A stretch of DNA of 64,000 nucleotides from Fen-999 sp044220545. Lineage in GTDB: Bacteria; Pseudomonadota; Gammaproteobacteria; Burkholderiales; Rhodocyclaceae. Shown in pieces: positions 1-8,042 of this stretch. A program made the translations under genes and the position numbers. The stretch is taken from NCBI GenBank assembly GCA_044220545.1, contig JBGAQX010000039.1, forward strand, positions 6,126 to 70,125, written 5' to 3'. The notes under the pieces are model-generated. The model was given only the letters and a program-made list of their open reading frames with translations, did not search any database and had not been told where the DNA came from. The stretch's first letter is position 1; every line of letters starts with the position of its first letter.

Positions 1-321
1 CAGGACCAGGTCTTCAGGGGAATTGCCTACGTCGAGCAGGAGGACATTGGCGACAAGTCGAATCGCGATCGTGCCCTGCTGATGGAAAAGCTCGGCGCCA
101 TCAAGTCCGCAGAGGCTTTTGGTACAGCGGCGGTTCTCCGCAACAAGTTCTCGCATCACTACCCTGAGGATCTCGATATCCGGATCGAAAGACTGAACCT
201 TGTCATCGAAGAATCCGGCTATGTCGTCGCCGCTTTCGGCGATATCACCACATTCCTTGCTCAAAAGGGCTTTCTGGACAAGCTCGGCAACGACGTTTCA
301 TCCATGACGCGAGAGGCATGA
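1..321 (+). CDS. HEPN-type (HepT-like) protein, C-terminal part
   Basis: The reading frame is open from the first base of the window, so only the C-terminal ~106 residues are seen. The segment LRNKFSHHYPED holds an R-x4-H motif (RNKFSH), the hallmark of HEPN-domain ribonucleases such as HepT, followed by a helical stretch and a Leu-rich end. HEPN toxins usually pair with a nucleotidyltransferase (MntA-like) antitoxin, which would lie off the left edge. The stop codon TGA overlaps the ATG of gspF, so the gene appears to be co-transcribed with the secretion genes. The HEPN assignment rests on one motif and the size. It could also be another small helical protein. Confidence 0.5.
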   Translation, partial: QDQVFRGIAYVEQEDIGDKSNRDRALLMEKLGAIKSAEAFGTAAVLRNKFSHHYPEDLDIRIERLNLVIEESGYVVAAFGDITTFLAQKGFLDKLGNDVSSMTREA

Positions 322-1535
322 TGGCGCAGTTCCGCTACAAGGCGGCCAGCCCCGCCGGCGACGTCAGCGAAGGCGACCTGGAGGCGCGCGATGAAGCCGC
401 CGCCCTGGAACGGCTGCAAGCGCTGGGGCTGATCCCCATCCGCATCGAACCGGCGGCGGTCGCCGGCGCGAACTCGGCGGGCAGCCGCTTTTCCCGCCAG
501 CGCATCAGCCAGGATCAGGTCGGCACGCTGACCGGGGAACTGGCGACGCTGCTGCGCTCCGGCCTGCCGCTGGATCGGGCGCTGGAACTGCTGATCGGCC
601 TGTCGCCAAACCCGCGCATGCAGGCGCTGATGACCCAGGTACGCGACGAGGTACGCGGTGGGGCGGCGTTGTCGAAGGCGCTGGAAGCGCATCCGACGGT
701 CTTCAGCCGCTTCTACGTCGGCATGATCCGCGCCGGCGAGGCCGGCGGGGCGTTAGGCACGGTGCTGACGCGCATTTCGGAGTTCATGGAGCGATCCAAG
801 GAGTTGCGCGAGACAGTGGCCTCGGCGCTGATCTATCCGACCATCCTGGTGCTGGCTTCGGTGACGTCGGTCATGCTGCTGCTCATCTTCGTCGTGCCGC
901 AGTTTTCGCAGATGTTCGAGCAATCGGGCAAGGCGCTGCCCCTGGCCACGCAGATCGTGATCGCCGCCGGCGACCTACTGCGCAAGTACTGGTGGGCGAT
1001 TCCGCTCGGCATATTCCTGCTCTGGCGCTACTTCGCCTGGCAGATGGCGAATGTCGCGAGCAAGACCGCCTGGGATGGCCGCTTCCTGCACCTGCCGCTG
1101 GTCGGCGACCTGCTGACCAAGATCGAGGTGGCGCGCTTCGCCCGCACCCTCGGTACCCTGCTCGCCAATGGCATCCCGCTGCTGGCCGCGCTGGGCGTGG
1201 TCAAGGATACGGTGGGCAACCGGGTCATCGCCAACGGCCTGGGCGCTGCGCGGGAACAATTGCAGGCCGGCCAGGGTCTGAGTAAGCCGTTAATGGCACA
1301 AGGGGTATTTCCGCCGCTGGCGGTGCACATGGTCGCCGTCGGCGAGGAAACCGGCCGGCTCGACGAGATGCTGACCCGCGTGGCCGACGTCTATGACCGC
1401 GAAGTGTCGCTGGCGGTCAAGCGCATGCTGGCACTGCTGGAACCGGTGATGATCCTCGGCCTGGGCCTGATCATCGGTGGCATCATCATTTCGATCCTGC
1501 TGGCGATTCTCAAGGTCAACAGTCTGGTCGGCTGA
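318..1535 (+). CDS. gspF: Type II secretion inner-membrane protein GspF
   Basis: This is the polytopic inner-membrane platform protein of the type II secretion system. It couples the GspE ATPase to pseudopilus assembly. It has the usual length (405 residues), the N-terminal FRYKAASPAG start typical of GspF/PilC, and two repeated T2SSF domains (about residues 70-195 and 270-400). Membrane segments follow each domain, and the protein ends in a hydrophobic helix rich in Ile and Gly. Two consecutive ATG codons (318 and 321) are possible starts. The first overlaps the stop of the HEPN-like gene. The remaining gsp genes follow only after a two-gene insertion. Confidence 0.95.
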   Translation: MMAQFRYKAASPAGDVSEGDLEARDEAAALERLQALGLIPIRIEPAAVAGANSAGSRFSRQRISQDQVGTLTGELATLLRSGLPLDRALELLIGLSPNPRMQALMTQVRDEVRGGAALSKALEAHPTVFSRFYVGMIRAGEAGGALGTVLTRISEFMERSKELRETVASALIYPTILVLASVTSVMLLLIFVVPQFSQMFEQSGKALPLATQIVIAAGDLLRKYWWAIPLGIFLLWRYFAWQMANVASKTAWDGRFLHLPLVGDLLTKIEVARFARTLGTLLANGIPLLAALGVVKDTVGNRVIANGLGAAREQLQAGQGLSKPLMAQGVFPPLAVHMVAVGEETGRLDEMLTRVADVYDREVSLAVKRMLALLEPVMILGLGLIIGGIIISILLAILKVNSLVG

Positions 1536-1580
1536 AAGGTTGTCTCTTGATGTTTACGGAACGACGTTGAAGAGGGCGCG

Positions 1581-1880
1581 GTGAACCAAACAGAGCGAGG
1601 GATATTGGAGCATCTGGCCAGGAAGTATGTCTGGTGGAAGACACCCGATGAAGCGCTGGTCATGCCTGAGCGTGTGATGGCCCAAGTGATGGACATCGGC
1701 GACTACGCGGACGTGCAAAGTCTCGCCAATCAGGTTGGTGACGAGGTACTGCGAGAAGTCATCGCCCACGCCGAAGCCGGCCAGTTCAGTCCACGTTCCT
1801 GGGCTTACTGGCATTTCCGGCTCGGACTTGCCCGCACCGATCATGATGTGCCTGCGCTGCCATCGCGGAGATTTTCATGA
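1581..1880 (+). CDS. Small partner protein of AbiEii-type nucleotidyltransferase (putative antitoxin)
   Basis: A 99-residue acidic/aromatic protein starting at GTG after a weak purine-rich site (AGAGGG). It has no signal peptide or membrane segment. The N-terminal HLARKYVWWKTPDEAL and the C-terminal SWAYWHFRLGL look like conserved core motifs. Its ATGA stop/start overlap with the downstream nucleotidyltransferase gene and its size suggest a toxin-antitoxin style pair. It is much shorter than the classic AbiEi antitoxin (about 200 residues, winged helix), so it is not AbiEi. The antitoxin role is inferred from context only. The gene interrupts the gsp operon between gspF and gspG. Confidence 0.6.
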   Translation: MNQTERGILEHLARKYVWWKTPDEALVMPERVMAQVMDIGDYADVQSLANQVGDEVLREVIAHAEAGQFSPRSWAYWHFRLGLARTDHDVPALPSRRFS

Positions 1881-2581
1881 GGGGCATCTTCACGCCTCGA
1901 ATGGACATTCTGCCGCCCGCGCAGCAACGCCTTTGGCCTGAATTGAAATCCGCCGCCAAGCTTGGTTTCGTCTTGTATGGCGGTACGGCGATCGCTCTGC
2001 GCCTAGGCCACCGGGCTTCCGTCGATTTCGATTTGTTCTCGGAAAGGTCGTTGGATCGTGACGCGATCCGCGCCACTTTTCCATTCCTGGGCCGGGCCAC
2101 GGTCTTGCAGGACCAGCGAAATGCATTGACCGTTCTCGTTGCCGACGGCGATTCGGCGGATACGCACGTCAAGGTGTCCTTCTTCGGCGCGATTGGCTTT
2201 GGCCGAGTCGGCATACCCGATCAGACCGAAGATGGCGTCCTGCAAGTTGCCTCGCTTGACGATCTGATGGCGACCAAGCTCAAGGTCATCCTTCAAAGAG
2301 CGGAGGCCAAGGACTATCGGGACATTGCGGAATTGCTTAAGGCGGGAGTTAGCCTCCCGGCTGGCCTTGCGGCCGCGCACGAAATCTTCGGTCCGAATTT
2401 CCAACCCAGCGAGAGCTTGAAGGCAATGGCCTATTTTGACGATGGCGATCTAAAGACCTTGTCGAAGGACGAAAGAAATGTCCTCGTCAAAGCGGTCGGC
2501 GCAGTCCGCGAACTGCCTGTGGTTACCATCGTTTCTCGACAACTCGCGGCAACCGCCGATCCCATTGCTGGCGAGAGTTGA
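1877..2581 (+). CDS. AbiEii/AbiGii-family nucleotidyltransferase (type IV toxin-like)
   Basis: A 234-residue protein of the AbiEii nucleotidyltransferase family. The polymerase-beta-like signature is visible as LYGGTAIALRLGHR followed by SVDFDLFS (Gly-Gly and D-x-D metal ligands, about residues 34-55). Further on come LDDLMATKLKVILQRAEAKDYRDIAELL, a conserved KDYRDI block of this family (family length 200-300). AbiEii members act as toxins that modify tRNA or other targets by nucleotidyl transfer. Activity here is inferred. The start overlaps the end of the small upstream gene by 4 bp. It lies between gspF and gspG and has no role in secretion. Confidence 0.85.
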   Translation: MRGIFTPRMDILPPAQQRLWPELKSAAKLGFVLYGGTAIALRLGHRASVDFDLFSERSLDRDAIRATFPFLGRATVLQDQRNALTVLVADGDSADTHVKVSFFGAIGFGRVGIPDQTEDGVLQVASLDDLMATKLKVILQRAEAKDYRDIAELLKAGVSLPAGLAAAHEIFGPNFQPSESLKAMAYFDDGDLKTLSKDERNVLVKAVGAVRELPVVTIVSRQLAATADPIAGES

Positions 2582-2585
2582 TCAT

Positions 2586-2613
2586 TTGAAAATACTTTCT
2601 CTACCGATACATT
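2586..2613 (+). promoter_or_regulatory. Possible promoter for gspG
   Basis: The short gap between the nucleotidyltransferase gene and gspG is strikingly AT-rich compared with its surroundings. It contains TTGAAA (2586-2591), a 16 bp spacer and TACATT (2608-2613), a fair sigma-70 match. A GGAGA ribosome site at 2624-2628 precedes the gspG ATG. Such a promoter would restore expression of the major pseudopilin downstream of the inserted pair. Inference only. Confidence 0.35.
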
Positions 2614-2636
2614 CTTCTTTTTCGGAGACCGTTCTC

Positions 2637-3065
2637 ATGCGCCATCGCAACCGCCCCGCAAGGGGTTTCACACTGATCGAACTGCTGGTCGTGCTGCTGA
2701 TTCTGGGCATGATCGCCGGTATTGCCGGGCCGCAGATCATGAACTATCTGGGCGATTCCAAGGCCAAGGCGGCCAAGCTGCAGATCAGCGAATTCGAGGG
2801 AACACTCGACCTCTACAAGCTGGATGTCGGCCGCTATCCGGACGGCCAGGAAGGCTTGCAGGCCCTGGTGCAGGCGCCATCCACAGCCGGCGACCGCTGG
2901 CGCGGGCCGTACCTGAAGAAGAAGGCGCTGCCCAAGGATCCGTGGGGCAACGACTATCTCTACACGGCACCCGGCAAGCATGGCTCCTTCGATATCGTCT
3001 CGCTCGGCGCGGATGGCAAGGAAGGCGGCGACGGCGAGAACAAGGACGTGGCAAACTGGGAGTGA
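2637..3065 (+). CDS. gspG: Type II secretion major pseudopilin GspG
   Basis: Major pseudopilin that forms the periplasmic pseudopilus of the type II secretion system. The protein is 142 residues from the ATG at 2637, which is preceded by GGAGA. It begins MRHRNRPARG|FTLIELLVV with the prepilin peptidase cut after Gly10, Phe+1 and Glu+5. A hydrophobic helix follows, then the conserved DLYKLDVGRYPDGQEGLQAL and the C-terminal calcium-binding region with DPWGNDY and SLGADGKEGG. Upstream in-frame ATG codons would add residues with no prepilin leader character and lie inside the preceding gene. The stop overlaps the GTG start of gspH. Confidence 0.97.
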   Translation: MRHRNRPARGFTLIELLVVLLILGMIAGIAGPQIMNYLGDSKAKAAKLQISEFEGTLDLYKLDVGRYPDGQEGLQALVQAPSTAGDRWRGPYLKKKALPKDPWGNDYLYTAPGKHGSFDIVSLGADGKEGGDGENKDVANWE

Positions 3066-3511
3066 CGCGCCCACCGCGCCATGGCCACGGGTTCTCGCTG
3101 ATCGAGTTGCTCGTGGTGCTGTTGCTGCTGGGAATCGTCTACGCGCTGGCGGGGCCAATGCTCGACCCGGGCGGGTCGGGCGTCGATCTCAAGGCGGCCT
3201 CCCGGCAGTTGGCGGCCGGGCTGCGCAAGGCGCGCAGCACGGCCATCGCCGAGGGACGCGACGCCGTTCTGACCGTGCGGGTCGAAGGCAGGCAGTTCTC
3301 GGTGACCGGCGACCCGAAGGTTTATGCGTTGCCCAGGAAGGTCGATCTGGCGCTGTTTACCGCCCAGTCGGAACTGCTCGCGAATGACGTCGGCAGTATC
3401 CGCTTCTATCCCGACGGGTCTTCCACCGGCGGCCGCATCACGGTCTCGGCCGGCCAGGCCAAGCAATCCGTCGATGTCGACTGGATCACCGGCCGGGTGA
3501 AGATTTTTTAG
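3062..3511 (+). CDS. gspH: Type II secretion minor pseudopilin GspH
   Basis: Minor pseudopilin, 149 residues from a GTG start that overlaps the gspG stop (GTGA). The leader VTRPPRHGHG is followed by FSLIELLVVLLLLG, with Gly10 as the cleavage residue and Glu at +5. The rest is a GspH-type beta domain with a helix of the pattern LRKARSTAIAEGRDAVL. In the family, GspH joins the pilus-tip complex with GspI, GspJ and GspK. The nearest ATG (3081) is out of frame, so GTG is the only sensible start. Confidence 0.93.
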   Translation: MTRPPRHGHGFSLIELLVVLLLLGIVYALAGPMLDPGGSGVDLKAASRQLAAGLRKARSTAIAEGRDAVLTVRVEGRQFSVTGDPKVYALPRKVDLALFTAQSELLANDVGSIRFYPDGSSTGGRITVSAGQAKQSVDVDWITGRVKIF

Positions 3512-3517
3512 CCGCCA

Positions 3518-3931
3518 ATGCGCCAGCAAGGTTTTTCCCTGCTCGAGATCCTGGTCGCCTTCTCCATCCTGGCGTTGTCGCTGGGCGTCCTCATGCAGAT
3601 CTTCTCGGGCGCCACCCGCAACGCCGACCTGGCGCGCGACCAGACCCGGGCCACCGCGCTGGCGCAGTCGCTGCTCGCCAGCACCCACGTCGAACCCATC
3701 CTGACCGCAAGCGAAAATAGTGGTACCACCGACGATGGGCTGCGCTGGCGGATCGAGGTGGCTCCGTTCGAAGACGCCGACGAGCCGGGGGCGCCCCCTG
3801 CCATGCCGATGCCGACATCGCTGGATCTCTGGTTGATCAAGGCGCGGGTCGCCTGGGGCGGTGGTTTCGGTGCGCCGGAGCGCTCGGTCAACCTGACCAC
3901 CCTGCGGACCCGCCCGAGGCTGGCGCCATGA
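3518..3931 (+). CDS. gspI: Type II secretion minor pseudopilin GspI
   Basis: Minor pseudopilin of 137 residues. The leader is very short (MRQQG|FSLLEILVAFSIL), with the cut after Gly5 and Glu at +5. The next region (ATALAQSLLAS) is the usual GspI helix extension, followed by a small beta domain containing DGLRWRIEV. It begins six bases after the gspH stop and overlaps gspJ by 4 bp, so all pseudopilins are translated as a block. Confidence 0.93.
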   Translation: MRQQGFSLLEILVAFSILALSLGVLMQIFSGATRNADLARDQTRATALAQSLLASTHVEPILTASENSGTTDDGLRWRIEVAPFEDADEPGAPPAMPMPTSLDLWLIKARVAWGGGFGAPERSVNLTTLRTRPRLAP

Positions 3932-4584
3932 GCGGTTCGCGCGGATTCACGCTGCTCGAGCTGCTGATCGGCATGACCTTGCTCGGTTTCATTCTGGCCC
4001 TGTTGTTCGGCGGATTTCGTCTGGCCGCGAACAGTTGGAACGCGGTCGAAGACCGCGCCGAACGAGCCGCCGACGAGCAGGCCGGACGCGCGCTGGTACG
4101 GCGGCTGGTCACCCAGGCCCAGCCCTTGCACTGGAAGCTGCCCACCGGGCAACCGCTGGCGTTCGAGGGCCAGCGCGAGGCGCTTCGCCTGATCACCCCC
4201 CTGGCCGGACCGATCGGCTTGCGTGTGGTGGAATTGGCGATCGAGCCGGACGATCGGCCGGAAAGCCCGGGAGCGGCCGTTCGGCTGGTCCTGCGCCATG
4301 GCTCGGTGCGCTACGACATCGAACAGTTCGCCGAAACCGTGCGCGGTCAGCAAGGCCACCCGCTGCTCGGCGGCCTGCGCGAAGCCACCTTCAGCTATTT
4401 CGGCCCCGAGAAGCGCGGCGATACGCCGCAATGGCTGGACCAGTGGTCGAACCCGGAGCAGTTCCCAACCCTGGTACGGCTGCATCTGGCGCCGAAGAAT
4501 GCCGCCCCCGTCGATCTGGACATGGTGCCGATGGCCAACGGTGACCGCAGCGCCACCAGCCGCATCACCGCCGGACCAAGATGA
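3928..4584 (+). CDS. gspJ: Type II secretion minor pseudopilin GspJ
   Basis: Minor pseudopilin of 218 residues. The leader is MSGSRG|FTLLELLIGMTLLG with Glu at +5, followed by a large beta domain (about residues 40-205). GspJ binds GspI and GspK in the tip complex of the pseudopilus. The C-terminal part includes ATFSYFGPEKRGDTPQW, resembling the FxYF region of the family. Its start overlaps gspI (ATGA) and its end overlaps gspK (ATGA). Confidence 0.92.
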   Translation: MSGSRGFTLLELLIGMTLLGFILALLFGGFRLAANSWNAVEDRAERAADEQAGRALVRRLVTQAQPLHWKLPTGQPLAFEGQREALRLITPLAGPIGLRVVELAIEPDDRPESPGAAVRLVLRHGSVRYDIEQFAETVRGQQGHPLLGGLREATFSYFGPEKRGDTPQWLDQWSNPEQFPTLVRLHLAPKNAAPVDLDMVPMANGDRSATSRITAGPR

Positions 4585-5546
4585 GCGTCGCCAATGACAA
4601 CGGGGTACGCCTTCCGGCATCCTTGCCGTGGCAACGCGGCATCGCGCTGGTCATCGTGCTGTGGATGCTTGCCCTGCTGACCGTGATAGCCAACAGCATG
4701 GTGTTCTCCCTGCGCTCGGAAGTGCAGGTGGCCGGCAACCACGCGGCCTCGGCGCGGGCCGAGGCGGCCGCCGACGCCGGAGTTTACAAGGCCATCCGGG
4801 AACTGACCCGCCCCGCGGCCGATTTGCAGCGCTGGCAGGGCAACGGGCTTGCCCACGAGTGGATCTTCGACGGTGTGGCCGTGAGAGTCACCATCATGGA
4901 CGAGGCTGGCAAGATCGACATCAACGCCGCCCCGGAAACGCTGCTCGGCGGTTTGTTCCGGTCGCTCGGCGTGGACGAGACGCTGGCCAGCAGCCTGGCG
5001 GATGCGATCATCGATTGGCGCGACCCGGACAACCTGCGGCGGCTCAATGGCGCGGAAAAGGAAGACTATATCGCCGCCGGAAAGGACTACGGCCCGAGGA
5101 ACGCCAACTTCGAGACCGTCGAAGAATTGCGGCTGGTTCTGGGCTTGAACGACGATATCTTCCGGCGCGCCGCACCCCTGATCACCGCCTATTCGGGGCG
5201 GCCGGGCGTCAGCAGTCCAGTCGCGCCGCGCGCGGTATTGATGGCCTTGCCGGGCATCGCGCCGGAACAGGTGGATAGCTATCTCACCGAGCGGCAAGCG
5301 CTTCAGCTACAGGGCCTGCCGGCGCCGGAGGCGGCTTTCGCGCTAGCCTCGGCGGCCAGGCCGGTCGGCGATACCTTCAGTATTCAAGTCCATGCTGTTT
5401 TGGGGGACAATACGGCCTTTTTCCGCGAGGCGGTCGCGCAGGTGACAAACAATCCCAAAGCGCCCGTCGTCATCCTCGCCTGGCGCGCGCCAGCCGGTGG
5501 CCAACACATCCGCAACCTGCCAGCGCCCAACATGGCGAATCAATAA
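4581..5546 (+). CDS. gspK: Type II secretion minor pseudopilin GspK
   Basis: Largest minor pseudopilin (321 residues), the capping tip subunit. The leader ends at QRG|IALVIVLWMLALLTV. Position +5 is not Glu, which is normal for GspK. The alpha-domain insertion shows the family pattern GKIDINAAPETLL and later IIDWRDPDNLRRLNGAE, a calcium-binding-like acidic loop. The start overlaps gspJ by 4 bp. Confidence 0.93.
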   Translation: MSVANDNGVRLPASLPWQRGIALVIVLWMLALLTVIANSMVFSLRSEVQVAGNHAASARAEAAADAGVYKAIRELTRPAADLQRWQGNGLAHEWIFDGVAVRVTIMDEAGKIDINAAPETLLGGLFRSLGVDETLASSLADAIIDWRDPDNLRRLNGAEKEDYIAAGKDYGPRNANFETVEELRLVLGLNDDIFRRAAPLITAYSGRPGVSSPVAPRAVLMALPGIAPEQVDSYLTERQALQLQGLPAPEAAFALASAARPVGDTFSIQVHAVLGDNTAFFREAVAQVTNNPKAPVVILAWRAPAGGQHIRNLPAPNMANQ

Positions 5547-5556
5547 CACTGTCACG

Positions 5557-6765
5557 ATGGTCGATCGCTCCCGATTCTCATCGCCCGCCTTGATCGCGCT
5601 CCGCCGCGGCGGACAGCGGTTTTTCGCCTGGTGGCTGGGCGAACTGGCGACCATGGTGCCCGCCAAGGTAAGACGCTGGTGGCGGGGTACCAGCGGCATC
5701 GCATTGCTGACTCTCGACGGCGGGCGAGCCGTATTCAGCCGGCCGACCGACAAGGGTATCGAGGAGGCGTTTTCGGCGGAGGTAGGCGAGCACGGCTTGT
5801 CGTTGCCCGCCGCTGCCATTCGGCAACGTCTGGCCAAGGTGGCCGGCCAGGGTTGTCGTCTTCTCCTCACGCTTCCCGCCAGCCAGGTATTGGAACGAAC
5901 CCTGACCTTGCCGGCGGCCCTGGCGGAGAATCTGCGCCAGACGCTGAGCTTCGAACTTGACCGCTATACCCCGTTTCGCCCCGAGCAGGCCTACTTCGAT
6001 TTTCGTTTGAGCGAGCCATCGCCAGGCGCGTCGGGCGCGGGAACGCTACGTGTGGAGCTGGCCGTGGTGCCGAAGGCCGTGGTGGATCAACACCTCGCCC
6101 GGGTCGCGGCCTTGGGTCTCGACGTCGGTGGCGTGGTGTTGCCGGAGGACTTCAGTAATCCGCACAGCCGCTATCGCAACTTTCTGCCGGCGGCATCCAT
6201 CCCGTATGTGCCTTCCGCGCGCTTCAAGCAGCGCATTGCGTTCGGCATGCTCGCCGTGGTCCTGTTCTTGGCCCTGCTGGCCATTCCGATCTGGCAAAAA
6301 CGCACCGCGGCGATTGACTTGCTCGCACCGGTCGCACAAGCGAAAGCCGCCGCGCAGGAAGCCGACGTGCTGCGCGACAAACTCGGCAAACTGGTCGAAG
6401 AACATGACTTGCTGCCCAACAAGAAATGGGACAGCCATTCCGCGACCCGGGCCCTGGAAGAGTTGAGCAAGCTGCTGCCGGACGACACCTTCGTCATGCA
6501 ACTCGACTTCGACGGCAAGACGGTACAAGTGCTTGGCGAAACCGCGTCATCGTCCGGCATGGTCGAGACGATCGAGGGTTCGCCGTTGTTCAAGGATGTC
6601 GCCTTCAAGTCGCCGCTGACCAAGATCCAGGGCTCGCCCTTCGATCGCTTCCAGATCGGCGCCGCGCTCGATGGCGCAATCCGGCCCAAGCCGGAGCCGG
6701 CGAAGGGCGAATCGGCATCGTCCCCCGTGGTGCCCGTCGCCGCGCAGAGGCAAGGGACGCCATGA
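5557..6765 (+). CDS. gspL: Type II secretion protein GspL (PilN-like C-terminus)
   Basis: Inner-membrane assembly protein that links the cytoplasmic ATPase GspE to GspM. From ATG 5557 it is 402 residues: a cytoplasmic actin-like part with LTLPASQVLERTLTLP and LSFELDRYTPF (about residues 90-140), one membrane helix (FGMLAVVLFLALLAIPIW, about residues 230-247), and a periplasmic PilN/GspL-type domain. An in-frame ATG at 5497 would overlap gspK by 50 bp and add a low-complexity tail, so 5557 is preferred. The C-terminal Pro/Ala-rich tail overlaps gspM (ATGA). Confidence 0.85.
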   Translation: MVDRSRFSSPALIALRRGGQRFFAWWLGELATMVPAKVRRWWRGTSGIALLTLDGGRAVFSRPTDKGIEEAFSAEVGEHGLSLPAAAIRQRLAKVAGQGCRLLLTLPASQVLERTLTLPAALAENLRQTLSFELDRYTPFRPEQAYFDFRLSEPSPGASGAGTLRVELAVVPKAVVDQHLARVAALGLDVGGVVLPEDFSNPHSRYRNFLPAASIPYVPSARFKQRIAFGMLAVVLFLALLAIPIWQKRTAAIDLLAPVAQAKAAAQEADVLRDKLGKLVEEHDLLPNKKWDSHSATRALEELSKLLPDDTFVMQLDFDGKTVQVLGETASSSGMVETIEGSPLFKDVAFKSPLTKIQGSPFDRFQIGAALDGAIRPKPEPAKGESASSPVVPVAAQRQGTP

Positions 6766-7355
6766 GGAGGCAACTGACCCGCATGCAAAGCCGATTGGCC
6801 GCACTGGGCCTGCTGCTGCTCCTGATCGCCGTGTTGGTCGCGGCTCTGGCGTGGCCAACTTGGTTACTGCACAAGCACTACGACAACGCCATCGAGGAGT
6901 CGGTTGATCGTCTGGCCCGCTACCGCAGGGTAGCCGCCATGAGGCCGGGAATCGAACAAGCGCTCGCGGCGGTCAATGCGCGCGAGGCGCGCAAGTATTA
7001 CTGGAAGGGCAATACACCGGCCCTGGTCGCGGCCGAGATTCAAGGCACGGTGACCAAGATCATCGAGAGCAACAACGCGAGAATCTTCAGCAGCCAGACC
7101 CTGTCGTCCCCGGACGACGGCAAGACGACCGGCCCGGCGAAGGCGACCATCTCGGTCCAGATAACCGCCGCCATCGTTCCACTGCAATTGATTCTGCATG
7201 CGATCGAATCGAACGAGCCCTACCTGTTCATCGACCAACTATCCGTCCGGGCCAATCAAGGGCGCGGCTACAAGGCAACGCCGGGGATCCAGCCGGAATT
7301 CGTCGTTCAATTGACGGTGCGCGGCTATAGCCACCCCGGAGCACCCAGGACATGA
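6762..7355 (+). CDS. gspM: Type II secretion protein GspM
   Basis: A 197-residue bitopic protein: a short cytoplasmic basic segment, one membrane helix (LAALGLLLLLIAVLVAALAW, about residues 8-27), then a coiled-coil and a ferredoxin-like periplasmic domain as in PilO-like GspM proteins. In the family it partners GspL, consistent with the 4 bp overlap of the two genes. It is followed by a 4 bp overlap with the GspN/GspC-like gene. Confidence 0.82.
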   Translation: MRRQLTRMQSRLAALGLLLLLIAVLVAALAWPTWLLHKHYDNAIEESVDRLARYRRVAAMRPGIEQALAAVNAREARKYYWKGNTPALVAAEIQGTVTKIIESNNARIFSSQTLSSPDDGKTTGPAKATISVQITAAIVPLQLILHAIESNEPYLFIDQLSVRANQGRGYKATPGIQPEFVVQLTVRGYSHPGAPRT

Positions 7356-7972
7356 GTTCGCCATTCACCCCATCGAGGGTCGAAACCGGTCTCTGGCTGC
7401 TGCTTTGCGGCGGTCTTGCCGGCGGCATCGGCATGGAAACCGATTGGGGTCGCCAACTGCAACCGCCCGCCATTGCCCAACCGGAATTGCGCGGCGACTT
7501 CGCCATACCCGCCCTGGCGGAGCCCTTCCATCTGGCGCCGGCCGATTCGTTTCTCGAGACGGCGATGCGCCCGCTGTTCGTGGTTTCCCGGCGCCCCGCG
7601 CCACCACCACCGCCACCCGAGCCGCCCAAGCCGGCGATGCAGAAGGATCAGTTCCGGCTGACCGGCATCACGATCGTGCCGGGGGGGAATTTCGCTTTCC
7701 TGGTCGAGAAGTCCGGTAATCGGAACCGGGTCGTATCGGCGGGCAAGGAGATCAATGGCATCCTGGTCAAGGAAGTATCGGCGAATCAGGTCGTACTGAC
7801 CCAGTTCGACGAAAGCGAGATCCTGACCCTCAAGACCGCCAAGGGACCGCTGACAACCGTTCCGGCCACACCTCCGACGCCAACGACGCCACCTCCCGCC
7901 GCGCCAGGCGCGCCGGCGCCCCGTCTGCGCTCCCTACCGCCCCAGACGGCCATGCCCGTTCCCAAGCCGTGA
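7352..7972 (+). CDS. GspN/GspC-like type II secretion protein with HR-type domain
   Basis: A 206-residue protein with a hydrophobic N-terminal segment (LWLLLCGGLAGG) and a periplasmic linker. A run of six prolines within a Pro-rich stretch (about residues 83-97) comes before a small beta domain, KDQFRLTGITIVPGGNFAFL... VSAGKEINGILVKEV, which resembles the homology region (HR) of GspC. A Pro/Thr-rich tail follows. HR domains bind the N0 domain of the secretin, which fits the adjacent gspD. No other GspC is seen in the window, so this protein may fill the GspC bridging role. It is variously named GspN or GspC in betaproteobacteria. Confidence 0.7.
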   Translation: MSSPFTPSRVETGLWLLLCGGLAGGIGMETDWGRQLQPPAIAQPELRGDFAIPALAEPFHLAPADSFLETAMRPLFVVSRRPAPPPPPPEPPKPAMQKDQFRLTGITIVPGGNFAFLVEKSGNRNRVVSAGKEINGILVKEVSANQVVLTQFDESEILTLKTAKGPLTTVPATPPTPTTPPPAAPGAPAPRLRSLPPQTAMPVPKP

Positions 7973-8042
7973 TTCGAATATCTACCCGAGGCAAAGACAC
8001 GCATCGACCGGACCATCGAGTCCTTTCGTTCTGGATATAGAC

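Noticed and set aside
4581..4720. Missing Glu at +5 in GspK
   Set aside because: Absence of Glu5 is normal for GspK, so it is not an anomaly.
5497..5556. Longer gspL start inside gspK
   Set aside because: It overlaps gspK by 50 bp and adds residues that do not resemble GspL.
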